A stretch of 42,558 bases of DNA from NCBI GenBank assembly GCA_000383735.1, contig KB912119.1:1-42558 (forward strand), written 5' to 3'. Source of the stretch: Verrucomicrobia bacterium SCGC AAA164-M04. GTDB taxonomy: Bacteria; Verrucomicrobiota; Verrucomicrobiae; Verrucomicrobiales; Akkermansiaceae. Position numbers and translations under genes: made by a program. Below the pieces are notes generated by a model. That model was given only the letters and a program-made list of their open reading frames with translations. It searched no databases and had not been told where the DNA came from. This document shows positions 1 to 8,063 of the stretch, one piece after another; position 1 is the first letter of the stretch, and the number at the start of each line of letters is the position of its first letter.

Positions 1-92
1 TCTAATCTCAGGGCTGGGGTCTCTAGCCAAGTTATTAAATTCGTTGGGGTCTTCGGTATGATCATAGAGCTCAATTCCTGCTTTCCCTTCTG
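1..92. repeat. Inverted repeat, left copy (sulfatase 3' end), cut by window edge
   Basis: The reverse complement of bases 1-92 is identical to 3365-3456. The identity stops at base 93 (T on the complement against G at 3364) and continues to the left edge, so the full repeat length is unknown. It lies inside the sulfatase coding sequence. Confidence 0.97.
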
Positions 93-1368
93 ACCATTCG
101 GTATAGCGCCATTTGGCTGTTCGGATACTGCAGCCCATCGTCATTTTCTTGAGGCGGCTGTCGGCAGGCCTTAGAATTTGGGTGATAGCTTCTCCTTTCC
201 ATTCTGCCAAAGGGTTTTCGAGTAAGGGGGCAAGGCTGCGACCGGCCAGCTTTTGTGTTTGTGGGTGAGGCAGGTTAGCGAGATCAATTAAAGTTGGGTA
301 TATATCGACAAATTCTACGATTCGGGTGGAGCTTTTCCCATTTCCTCGGGCCCGCGGATCGAGAAAAATAAGGGGTGCGCGGGCCCCCTCTTCAAATAGG
401 GTGCGCTTTTGCCAGATTCCTTGATGTTCTCCAAGATGGTAACCGTGATCGCTCCAAAAAACGATAATAGTGTTTTCAGCTAAGCTGAGTTCGCCGAGCG
501 ATTTTAGAATGCGTCCGACTTGAGCGTCGACGAATGAGACGCACGCATAGTAGGCTTGCAGTGCTTTCAGGCAGATTTGTTCTTTGAGGTTATAATTAGG
601 AATGGGGTTGTTGTGTGCAAAAGCAGCAGCTGGAATATCTTCTCGATCATTTGCTGGAGCAAAGGGTAGCCGCAACTTTTCGATCGGATAGAGGTCGAAG
701 TATTTTTTGGGAGCGACGTAAGGGGTGTGTGGTCGAAAAAACCCTACCGCGATGAAGAATGATTCATCTTTATGCTCCTTTATCAATTTGATGGCCTCGT
801 TTGCAATCATACCGTCAGTTTGCTCTTCATCGGTGCCGTCAGCAGCAAGCCAACTGAGGGCCCCGGAGATTTTGCGGTGGGGTTCGGCATTAAATATCAA
901 CTCCTCGTCGGTTTTATCTCTGCCTCTCGGGTTAATTGTTTTTTGCCATGAAGGAGCATCGTCGAAGCCATTTGTTCCGATGCTCGCAGGGACATTATAG
1001 TGGTAGATTTTACCGATTCGCGAGGTGACGTATCCGTTGTTGAGAAAGTGTTGCGAAAGAGTGGTTACTTCCGGAACTTCGTCGCGGAAGTGACGATCGA
1101 GATCATAGATTTTAATTTGATCGGGACGCAGCCCAGTCATCAATGAAGCTCGGCTAGGGTTGCATAAGGGAATTTGATTGTATGCTCGATCAAATCGCAC
1201 TCCCCGCATCGCAAGGCGATCAATGTGGGGTGTTTTGGCGACGATATCACCATAGCAACCGAGGGAGGTGGCAAGGTCGTCGACCGCTATGAAAAGGACA
1301 TTTGGCTTTTTAACCTTGCTGTGAAGAAGGGCAAAACAAGGAATGAGCGTTAGAAAAATACGAAACAT
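1..1368 (-). CDS. Type I sulfatase, iduronate-2-sulfatase-like (3' end off the window)
   Basis: Secreted or periplasmic sulfatase predicted to hydrolyse sulfate esters, probably of algal or host polysaccharides. 456 codons are visible from an ATG at 1368. A hydrophobic N-terminus (residues 1-17) resembles a signal peptide. It is followed by the metal-binding Asp pair of the sulfatase fold (FIAVDD, D30/D31). The formylglycine motif C69-N-P-S-R is intact, so activity needs a formylglycine-generating enzyme. A late [16 protein letters not shown] block is characteristic of the iduronate-2-sulfatase branch. The reading frame is open to the left edge, so the last residues are missing here; an inverted copy of the 3' end at 3365-3543 supplies a likely C-terminus and stop. 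It lies 10 bases after the lamin-tail gene and is probably co-transcribed with it. The true substrate cannot be told from sequence. Confidence 0.93.
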   Translation of the reverse strand, partial: MFRIFLTLIPCFALLHSKVKKPNVLFIAVDDLATSLGCYGDIVAKTPHIDRLAMRGVRFDRAYNQIPLCNPSRASLMTGLRPDQIKIYDLDRHFRDEVPEVTTLSQHFLNNGYVTSRIGKIYHYNVPASIGTNGFDDAPSWQKTINPRGRDKTDEELIFNAEPHRKISGALSWLAADGTDEEQTDGMIANEAIKLIKEHKDESFFIAVGFFRPHTPYVAPKKYFDLYPIEKLRLPFAPANDREDIPAAAFAHNNPIPNYNLKEQICLKALQAYYACVSFVDAQVGRILKSLGELSLAENTIIVFWSDHGYHLGEHQGIWQKRTLFEEGARAPLIFLDPRARGNGKSSTRIVEFVDIYPTLIDLANLPHPQTQKLAGRSLAPLLENPLAEWKGEAITQILRPADSRLKKMTMGCSIRTAKWRYTEWSEGKAGIELYDHTEDPNEFNNLARDPSPEIR

Positions 1369-1378
1369 TTATCGGTGA

Positions 1379-3319
1379 TTACGGATTTATCTCAACCGAA
1401 AGTCGAAAGTATTTGCCTCCGGATAAGGTGGGTGTCGCAGCACGAACGGTAATATAGGTAACCCCGTTAGCTTGAGGATTAGATGTCACGACGCTAGTAT
1501 CGTTCCTCCAGTTAATGAGATCGTCACTGGCCTCCGTGGTAATCGTTACGTCGCTGAGGTTTGAGCGAACTTGATAAGTGAAAGTCGCCAAGAGCTCGTC
1601 GTTGACTGTCGTGAAAGAGGCTTGTCTGACAACTGTTTTTGTTAAATCAGCGCCTTGGGCGTAGAGAACCAAATTGGAATCTGAAGTTCCGTTGGCAATA
1701 TCTCCCGGGCTTGATCCGGGTGTTGTTGGGCTGCCGTAAGTTTGCTTTGCCCATTGGGTGTAAGAAAGCTTGGTTTCAAATCCTGGGGTCCCATTTGGCG
1801 TGTTTGAAGCTTGCCACCTCCCGGCTTCACCAAGCTGACTCGAGGGTATCGTCGCACTTACGAGATACAAACTTGGGCCATTACCATCTGGCATGGTTGG
1901 CCACGGGTCCTTATCGTTGTATTGGAAGGAGAATACGACGTTATTTTCAGTGTCTCGCATCTCGAGAGTTTCGCCTCCGTTCGAGAGATTTGAATCACGA
2001 TCAAATTCACCAAGTATAATTGCTTCATTTTCAGTTCCATACCTAGCGAGGAAGGCTTGGCGATTACTTACAATAATTCTTCGCGCGCTTGGAGCGATGG
2101 TGCTCCCCTGTGGAAAGGTAAAAGCTAAGCCTCGTGTAAATCGGTAATTGCTGAGGTCGATTTCATTTCCTGAAGTATTGAGAAGCTCAAGGAATTCATA
2201 ATCGTCTTTATTGGTTGAGACTGCGAGTTCTCCAGCGGTTGAGGCATCTGCGGGATGATAATGAATTTCGGTGACGAGAAGGTTTTCGGCACTCGCGGGA
2301 TTAGCGATCGAAAAATAGGATTCTGTGAGAGCAGACCATTGCCCGGACTCAGTCAGGGTGCGGGCTTTGATGATCCTACTCGTATTGAGCTTAATGGGGC
2401 CTGAATACGAAAGCGCTGAAGGAGAGATCTGTGATGGTGTAGAATTGCTAGAGGTCAAGGCCGCTTCGATGAGGAAGTCGCTGCTTCGAGGTGAGGTGTT
2501 TTGCCCGTGAATGGCCAAAACATTTGTGCCTACTTGGAGTTGAGATACCTGAGGTGTAAGGTCAAAGTTCTCAAAAATAACGGCTTCATCGTCACTGGTT
2601 GGTGATGAAGCTGTCGAGTTCCAGGCTGATGTGCCATAGTTCGACCATGAAACTAAGGTGCCATTGAGATAGGCTGCGAAGCCATCATCGTAACGCATCT
2701 GAAGAAGAAGTGAGCTCAGGGATTCAAGCGTCTTTAGATCTGGGACCTCAAACTGGTAGCGTAGATAAAGAGAGGGATTCGTGTCCCACATCTCATCGAC
2801 AGCAGTCGATATGAAGGGAAGGTAATTTCCTCTTGAACTTCGTTCATACCCAACACCGTTGGTTCCGGAGATCCAGCTGGTGAGGTTGGAAGGCGGGTTG
2901 ACGGAACGCCACGTAAAGCCGATTTCGTTGTCGATAAGAGCGTCGGGAATGATAACGCGAACATTTGAGTTCTTTCCGATCAAGTTTGTCGTGGATGTGA
3001 ATCCTGCACGGCGTGGATCACTGCCATCAGTGGTGTAGTAGATAGTTGAATTATTTGTCCCGGCATTCATCGAGACTTCGATGGGTGTTGCCGAGTTTGC
3101 TCCAAAAGGTAGGACGAGTGGCGCTTCGGTATCTGGATAAAGGCTCACTTGGCGGAACTGATCTAGGATTTCCGCGGTCCGATTGGGCAGAAATTGATCT
3201 CGAACCCAGTTCACGGCGGGTAACCATTCATCATCGCGGGTAAAAGGGGAAAACCTGTCTTGCTCGAGCCATGCTTGGACACCCCAGCGGGCTGATTCGG
3301 CTACGACAGGACTTCGCAC
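1379..3319 (-). CDS. CotH/lamin-tail-type surface protein, N-terminally truncated at the inversion junction
   Basis: Extracellular protein fragment of 646 residues from a GTG at 3319. The reading frame continues upstream without a stop through the junction near 3364 (residues KNWSHYTDA just before it), and no signal peptide is present, so the real N-terminus is missing. The first residues (VAESARWGVQAW) resemble the tail of CotH-like proteins. Then come a chitobiase-C-like repeat (IYYTTDGSDPR), a ligand-binding beta-sandwich (LRYQFEVP to NVLAIHGQN), a second chitobiase-C-like repeat, and a lamin-tail domain (LLVTEIHYHPAD to EFLELLNTSGNEIDLSNYRF). The C-terminus is a further beta-rich tail. 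It sits directly upstream of the sulfatase on the same strand. The CotH kinase assignment is inferred from family architecture; that domain itself is not in the window. Confidence 0.8.
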   Translation of the reverse strand: MRSPVVAESARWGVQAWLEQDRFSPFTRDDEWLPAVNWVRDQFLPNRTAEILDQFRQVSLYPDTEAPLVLPFGANSATPIEVSMNAGTNNSTIYYTTDGSDPRRAGFTSTTNLIGKNSNVRVIIPDALIDNEIGFTWRSVNPPSNLTSWISGTNGVGYERSSRGNYLPFISTAVDEMWDTNPSLYLRYQFEVPDLKTLESLSSLLLQMRYDDGFAAYLNGTLVSWSNYGTSAWNSTASSPTSDDEAVIFENFDLTPQVSQLQVGTNVLAIHGQNTSPRSSDFLIEAALTSSNSTPSQISPSALSYSGPIKLNTSRIIKARTLTESGQWSALTESYFSIANPASAENLLVTEIHYHPADASTAGELAVSTNKDDYEFLELLNTSGNEIDLSNYRFTRGLAFTFPQGSTIAPSARRIIVSNRQAFLARYGTENEAIILGEFDRDSNLSNGGETLEMRDTENNVVFSFQYNDKDPWPTMPDGNGPSLYLVSATIPSSQLGEAGRWQASNTPNGTPGFETKLSYTQWAKQTYGSPTTPGSSPGDIANGTSDSNLVLYAQGADLTKTVVRQASFTTVNDELLATFTYQVRSNLSDVTITTEASDDLINWRNDTSVVTSNPQANGVTYITVRAATPTLSGGKYFRLSVEINP

Positions 3320-3364
3320 GGCATCTGTGTAGTGGCTCCAGTTCTTCCTTAAAGGGCCGAGGGG

Positions 3365-3456
3365 CAGAAGGGAAAGCAGGAATTGAGCTCTATGATCATA
3401 CCGAAGACCCCAACGAATTTAATAACTTGGCTAGAGACCCCAGCCCTGAGATTAGA
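3365..3456. repeat. Inverted repeat, right copy
   Basis: Exact reverse complement of 1-92. To its left (below 3364) the sequence is the antisense of the lamin-tail gene. To its right the sulfatase frame continues to a stop at 3541-3543. The switch point between unrelated sequences therefore lies at about 3361-3365. Confidence 0.97.
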
Positions 3457-3543
3457 AGGCAAATAGGGTTGCTCCGGAAGAAACTACGTCTTAAATCCAG
3501 CGGGAAAACCCCAACAACTCCAGTTAATCCACCACGACTCTAA
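3365..3543 (+). pseudogene. Inverted 3' fragment of the sulfatase gene
   Basis: This plus-strand stretch encodes the sulfatase C-terminus. It begins at the same codons seen at 1-92 ([19 protein letters not shown], the usual ELYD..DPNE..NLA ending of this family). It then continues for about 28 residues that the left copy lacks (RQIGLLRKKL to NPPRL) and ends with TAA at 3541-3543. There is no start or catalytic part, so as it stands it is non-functional. The simplest reading is that this is the real downstream end of the sulfatase gene and that the ThuA gene at 3607 follows it in the genome. The segment 1-3364 would then be joined here in inverted orientation. Confidence 0.85.
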
Positions 3544-3606
3544 TTGATTCTTCTCCCTCTGATCGCTCCTTTCCTTTGCAAGGGTGACTTGAGACTTTTT
3601 AAGGCT

Positions 3607-6102
3607 ATGAGAACGAAAAACAAATCTTTCGCCATGCAGGTTTTCCTAAGCTTAGGAATCTTGGTAGCCGGTGGGCTCAAGGCAGAGGTTGAGGTGCACG
3701 TCGCATCAGGCGATCTCTCTCCTTCCACAAAGAAAGTTTTTTACTTCTCCCAACAAAATAACTCTCACCACCGCCCTGCCTCTTTTCTGTCTTCGGTGCG
3801 TCAAGAATTTGGGGAACGTGGAATTCAATTCACGACCTCAACTAATCGTGACGATCTAAATCTCAGTAATCTCAATCAATACCAAGGCTCTTTTTTCTTT
3901 GGTAATCACGATGCCTTTTCGCCTGCGCAAACCTCCGCCCTAGAAAGCTATATTCAAAGCGGAGGTGGCATGGTTGGTATGCACGTTATTGCCTATGTCG
4001 CACGAAGTAATGCAACTCTAGCTAAAATTCTTGGGGGAGCGTTTCGAGGGCACCATTCTATCGCTCAATTCACAGCTAGGCTTATACAAGCCCCGGGAGA
4101 ATTGCCTGACAATCTTGCTATCCATCCAAATTTCCCTTTTGAAGACGATGAAACATATTCGGTAGATCTCAATCATCCAATCCTCCAAGGCCTGTCTCCC
4201 TACTCAAGTTTTGATGAGCCCTACCTCCATCAAAACCTAAATCCTGATATCACACTTTTAAGTTATCGAGAGGACCATGGCGGGTGGGACGAACCTTATA
4301 CTTGGGTGAGAAATGAGGGGAATGGTCGAGTTTTCTATCACGCTAACGGCCATGATGCACGGACTTGGTCCCAACCAGATTTTCGGGAACTTATGATCCG
4401 TGGTACCTTATGGGCCTCGAAAACACCCCAGCAAAACTACCTCGATTTATCTCCACCGATCATGTCCGCATCGGGAGATTTGCAATATCTAGCAGTAGTC
4501 CAAACCAATGATGGGGCTCGGTTTGCTTTGCATAGCGGGGGACTTCAAACTGCGATGTCAGGCTTGCAGGTCCCGGGTGGTAATGAAGACTTAACATATC
4601 TCATCTCATCAGACACCACTCATGCGATCCTTAATGATCAGAGAGTCGTCTTAGCTCCAAAGGTTCTTTTGGCAGGCCGAGAACTCTCCTCCCTCCTTGT
4701 TGGCCACCCCCAATATCCCACAATCGTCGCGATAGAAAATGGTCCAGCCGACCCCATTGAAGCCGGTTTTACCTTTTCACCTGACCAGACATTCTCTTTC
4801 GTGACAGATTATGACCAGACTGTCATTTTTTCGGCTTCTATCGAAGATTCAGCGGGAGGTAATCAAAAACGGATCGTCGCTCTTCAGAGGGATAAATCTA
4901 TCATTCCCATTTTGATAGAAGGTGATTTTCTAAATTCCAATGATTTCCCAATCGTAAGTTCAATTCCAGATACCCCGATGGTTTTTTCTGCTGACAGTAG
5001 CATGGCAATTATGGCCCAAATCCAATCGAATCAAGGCGAACCTAAAAGCGTCATTTTAACCAGGAATAACGGGAATTTTCACCCTCATGTCTCCGCTTTT
5101 CAGCCTTACAGTGGTTTACCTCAAGATTCCACGATTTCGGAATTTATTGCCCCCATTTCCCTGAAGGAGGACAATTTGATTTTCAGCGGAAGTTTATCGG
5201 GAGGATCCATTAACCAAACCGAGGATCAATTCGTAGCTACAATTTCTAAGACTGGAGAATTTGATCTAATCATTCAGGAAGGTGATCTAATCGAGGGGCA
5301 AAACTTATTACTGACTCTGGATTTGCTACCACCAATTCCCCAAAAGAGAGGGATTTTAGTGCTGGGATCTCTTGGAAATGATCTCGCACTAATCTCAGCA
5401 AGCGGGGGGCGACCTCCGAAAGTTCTGGCCCGGGAAAACCAAACTTTAGTGACTCATGAACAAGACTATTCAATCACGAAGCTACATGCCGAATCTTTGA
5501 TAAGCGAAGGTAATCAAGCGGTGCTGCTTGCGACACTTCGAGCAACTGATAGTGAAGATGAAATCTCAGCACTTCTTCAGATTGGTTCGGGAACAATCCG
5601 GCCACTTGTTATCGAAGGCCATAAAATTAATCGCTCAGAGGAGAGCTTCATTGTTTCCGAAATACATTTTCGTCCATCGGGGGCTCAAGGAAGCGGCCTT
5701 AAAAATAATGATCTTCGACTCAAAGTCTCCTCCTCAGCAGGCGCAAGCTTAATCATCGGCATCCCTGATATCGACGACCTCGACCAAGATGGATTCTCAG
5801 ATACCCTTGAGAGCGCTTTCGGTAATTCCATCCTCGAACCGAACGCTTCCATCCCTCCGGGATATCCTAAGATAACTCATGATGTAACAGGCCAACTTTA
5901 CCTAAATTTTTGGGAACCCATTGCAGCTGGCCCTGGCCTCGAATATAGAATTGAAACAAGTGAAAATCTGAAAATCTGGACAACAATTTCGCCGGAAATA
6001 CTACCAGCTTCTGATCAGACGAATCTCCCAGAAAACTACCGCAGAATGGTCGCGCCCATTCCAGACGAGGGCGGCCCTCGTTTTTACCGCCTCGCATTCT
6101 AG
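3607..6102 (+). CDS. Secreted ThuA-domain protein with long beta-repeat region
   Basis: 831 residues from the ATG at 3607. An in-frame TTG at 3544 would add 21 residues ahead of the signal peptide and is less likely. The signal peptide runs through a hydrophobic core (FLSLGILVAGGLKA). Residues about 40-255 resemble ThuA, a class I amidotransferase-like fold seen in trehalose-utilisation and related carbohydrate proteins. Visible parts are VFYFSQQ, FFFGNHDAFS, an SGGGMVGMHV turn, GGAFRGH, and a late VFYHANGHD. The middle carries repeated beta units, each ending in a phrase like IPILIEGD, LIIQEGD or RPLVIEGH, as in large choice-of-anchor proteins. Near the C-terminus are a calcium-type DLDQDGFSD segment and a beta-sandwich (YRIETSENLKIW). 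It starts 63 bases after the sulfatase 3' fragment, so the two may form an operon. Convergent with the gene at 6110, with 7 bases between stops. Catalysis is not established. Confidence 0.82.
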   Translation: MRTKNKSFAMQVFLSLGILVAGGLKAEVEVHVASGDLSPSTKKVFYFSQQNNSHHRPASFLSSVRQEFGERGIQFTTSTNRDDLNLSNLNQYQGSFFFGNHDAFSPAQTSALESYIQSGGGMVGMHVIAYVARSNATLAKILGGAFRGHHSIAQFTARLIQAPGELPDNLAIHPNFPFEDDETYSVDLNHPILQGLSPYSSFDEPYLHQNLNPDITLLSYREDHGGWDEPYTWVRNEGNGRVFYHANGHDARTWSQPDFRELMIRGTLWASKTPQQNYLDLSPPIMSASGDLQYLAVVQTNDGARFALHSGGLQTAMSGLQVPGGNEDLTYLISSDTTHAILNDQRVVLAPKVLLAGRELSSLLVGHPQYPTIVAIENGPADPIEAGFTFSPDQTFSFVTDYDQTVIFSASIEDSAGGNQKRIVALQRDKSIIPILIEGDFLNSNDFPIVSSIPDTPMVFSADSSMAIMAQIQSNQGEPKSVILTRNNGNFHPHVSAFQPYSGLPQDSTISEFIAPISLKEDNLIFSGSLSGGSINQTEDQFVATISKTGEFDLIIQEGDLIEGQNLLLTLDLLPPIPQKRGILVLGSLGNDLALISASGGRPPKVLARENQTLVTHEQDYSITKLHAESLISEGNQAVLLATLRATDSEDEISALLQIGSGTIRPLVIEGHKINRSEESFIVSEIHFRPSGAQGSGLKNNDLRLKVSSSAGASLIIGIPDIDDLDQDGFSDTLESAFGNSILEPNASIPPGYPKITHDVTGQLYLNFWEPIAAGPGLEYRIETSENLKIWTTISPEILPASDQTNLPENYRRMVAPIPDEGGPRFYRLAF

Positions 6103-6109
6103 TAATCAA

Positions 6110-6643
6110 TTAACGTTTATTTACTCTCTTCTTCAGCTCTCTTCCTGCGAGCGTAAGATTGACAACGTCGTCTTCAGTCCAGAGGACTCCATCTTTTCCG
6201 GCGGCGCGGATTTCAATGGCATCCTTTGACAAAGGGTGAATCGCATAAGGATTACCCGACCGGTCAGTGAGCTCACCACGGCGATTAATCCTTGGGTGTC
6301 GCGGTGGAATAGGAGCAATTCGGTAAAAATTATTCCCCGTCATCGCCTCGACAAAATCACGATTATCTCCGATCGGTCGACGATATCCTTTTTTGACAAA
6401 AGAACGATAGTCCTGAAACGCTAACTGAATCAGATCTAATTCCTCGTGAATAGACAATTGTCCTTGCCCAAATTTTTTTGCAAAAGGTGCATCAGATAAG
6501 ACCATAAGCTGATTCTTTCCTTTTTGGTCTAGGGGTGTCTCTTCAATCGGCTCTGTAATTTTCGAGCTTGCAAGCTCATCGTCTTGGAAAAGGCAAATTA
6601 GGCCGATCAAAAAAACCACTAGAAAAACAAACGTCGCTTTCAT
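6110..6643 (-). CDS. Small membrane-anchored pseudopilin-like (GspG C-terminal-like) protein
   Basis: 177 residues with one N-terminal hydrophobic segment (about residues 4-20), then a soluble domain. The C-terminal part (DRSGNPYAIHPLSKDAIEIRAAGKDGVLWTEDDV, written here in parts: DRSGNPYAIHPL, IEIRAAGKDGVLWTEDD) follows the pattern of the GspG-type pseudopilin C-terminus: D-x-x-G-x-P-Y, then S/A-G-x-D-G-x-x-x-T-x-D-D, which binds calcium in true pseudopilins. There is no clear type IV prepilin cleavage motif and no good lipobox. It begins one base after the DUF1501 stop and is the last gene of that three-gene set. From general knowledge, similar small proteins accompany DUF1800/DUF1501 genes in Verrucomicrobiota. 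Function unknown. Confidence 0.7.
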   Translation of the reverse strand: MKATFVFLVVFLIGLICLFQDDELASSKITEPIEETPLDQKGKNQLMVLSDAPFAKKFGQGQLSIHEELDLIQLAFQDYRSFVKKGYRRPIGDNRDFVEAMTGNNFYRIAPIPPRHPRINRRGELTDRSGNPYAIHPLSKDAIEIRAAGKDGVLWTEDDVVNLTLAGRELKKRVNKR

Positions 6644-6644
6644 G

Positions 6645-8063
6645 TTACTCGCCGAGATTCATAAACCCAAGTGGCTGCTCCCCCCGAGTCAGATCGTAAA
6701 AACGGTTCAAGTTAGGGATCACAATCGGTAGCTGTTGCCGCGACACCCCAAACCAACAAGCTAGCTCCGCAAAATACTCATCAACGGAAGTTGTTGGAAT
6801 GATTCTCCCTCTCCCAACGTCGAGAGGATTATCCTCATAAAGCTCAGGATAATCTCCATAGATCCGGCCCCCATCAACAGCGCCCCCCACAACTATCTGG
6901 TGACCTCCCCAACCATGGTCACTTCCTTGACCATTAGAGGTCAAGGACCGCCCAAAGTCGGATGCCGTAAATGTTGTCACGTGATCCGACAGCCCATCAG
7001 CATTCAAAGCTTTTTGAAAATCACCGAGGGCATCATCAAGCTGCCTTAAAAGAAGACGATGAGGTTTGATTAATAGTGAGTGCAAATCCCACCCCCCTAA
7101 TTCCACAAAAAATGTTTGGCGACGTACACCCAAGTCCGTCCTTGCCCGGATAGTTCTTAAAACCATCTTTAGCTGATCCCCCAACGAACCACCGCTAATT
7201 TGAACACCTTCTAGGTCGACAGTTTCTACTGCCTCAGAAAACACCTTGTTTCTTTCTAAAGCATCTTTCTTCCGGCTCAAAAAGATCTGCTGTAGAAGAT
7301 TTTCATATTCTAAATCAAGCTGGCTACTCACTACTGACCTTCCAACCGCCCAATTTGGGTTGTTCCAATCAGCCAATCCTTTACTCCCCTCATTTCCAAT
7401 CACGTAAGGTAAGACTCCCGGAGATGTTTGAACAAGGTTAACACCAGCAACTGAGATTGCAGATGCAAAGCTTTCAGGTTGATTCAAATCTTGCAGTGTC
7501 GCAGAAAGTCTTCCGAGCCAACCACTGGTCGATGAACGATCTGGTAGAGAGGTATGCCACTGCTTTTGTTGGTCCGCATGAGAAAACAAACCATCTGGTA
7601 AAAGATGGGGCGATAATTCATAATTATCCTTTGTTACAGGTTGCTGAAGAGTCCCTACATTTGCCACAAAGGCCAGATCTCCACTGTCAAAAGCATCACG
7701 AGTCTTGTGAAGCTCGGGGTGCAGACCAAGTTCTTGCTCGGTTTCCTCTGGATCAGAGAGTGGTAATAAATCATCACGCGAGAGGGAAAGATTTCGACGG
7801 ATTTCGGCATATTCCTGATATTTATCCGCACCTCTGGGCACCAACATATTAAAGGAATCATGCCCGCCAGAGAGAAAGACGCAGACCAGCGCTCGGTAGT
7901 CGTCTCCTACCGGTAGTTCATCAGCGGCCAGGTCACCCAAAAGGCTAAGGTTCAGAATACTGCTAAAAGCAGCACTACCAGAAAGGGCAGCACAGCTAGC
8001 CTCACCAAAAAAATCACGCCTTGTGTATCCACTATTCCCACGATGGTTTTCTTTCTTCATCAT
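6645..8063 (-). CDS. DUF1501 protein with Tat signal
   Basis: 472 residues from the ATG at 8063, which overlaps the upstream DUF1800 stop in an ATGA arrangement (stop TGA 8062-8060). A longer in-frame version from 8114 would overlap the upstream gene by 55 bases and place extra residues before the signal, so I prefer 8063; a second ATG at 8060 is equally possible. A twin-arginine motif (YTRRDFF) precedes a small-residue stretch, so it is probably exported folded. Family hallmarks include ALVCVFLSGGHDSFNMLVPRG near the N-terminus and later TASDFGRS..SNGQGSDHGWGGH. DUF1501 proteins are related to the alkaline phosphatase/sulfatase-like superfamily. Their role is unknown, but they nearly always pair with DUF1800. 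Confidence 0.9.
   Translation of the reverse strand: MMKKENHRGNSGYTRRDFFGEASCAALSGSAAFSSILNLSLLGDLAADELPVGDDYRALVCVFLSGGHDSFNMLVPRGADKYQEYAEIRRNLSLSRDDLLPLSDPEETEQELGLHPELHKTRDAFDSGDLAFVANVGTLQQPVTKDNYELSPHLLPDGLFSHADQQKQWHTSLPDRSSTSGWLGRLSATLQDLNQPESFASAISVAGVNLVQTSPGVLPYVIGNEGSKGLADWNNPNWAVGRSVVSSQLDLEYENLLQQIFLSRKKDALERNKVFSEAVETVDLEGVQISGGSLGDQLKMVLRTIRARTDLGVRRQTFFVELGGWDLHSLLIKPHRLLLRQLDDALGDFQKALNADGLSDHVTTFTASDFGRSLTSNGQGSDHGWGGHQIVVGGAVDGGRIYGDYPELYEDNPLDVGRGRIIPTTSVDEYFAELACWFGVSRQQLPIVIPNLNRFYDLTRGEQPLGFMNLGE

Noticed and set aside
3544..3606. TTG start extending the ThuA protein
   Set aside because: It adds residues before the signal peptide and lies directly at the preceding stop; ATG at 3607 fits better.
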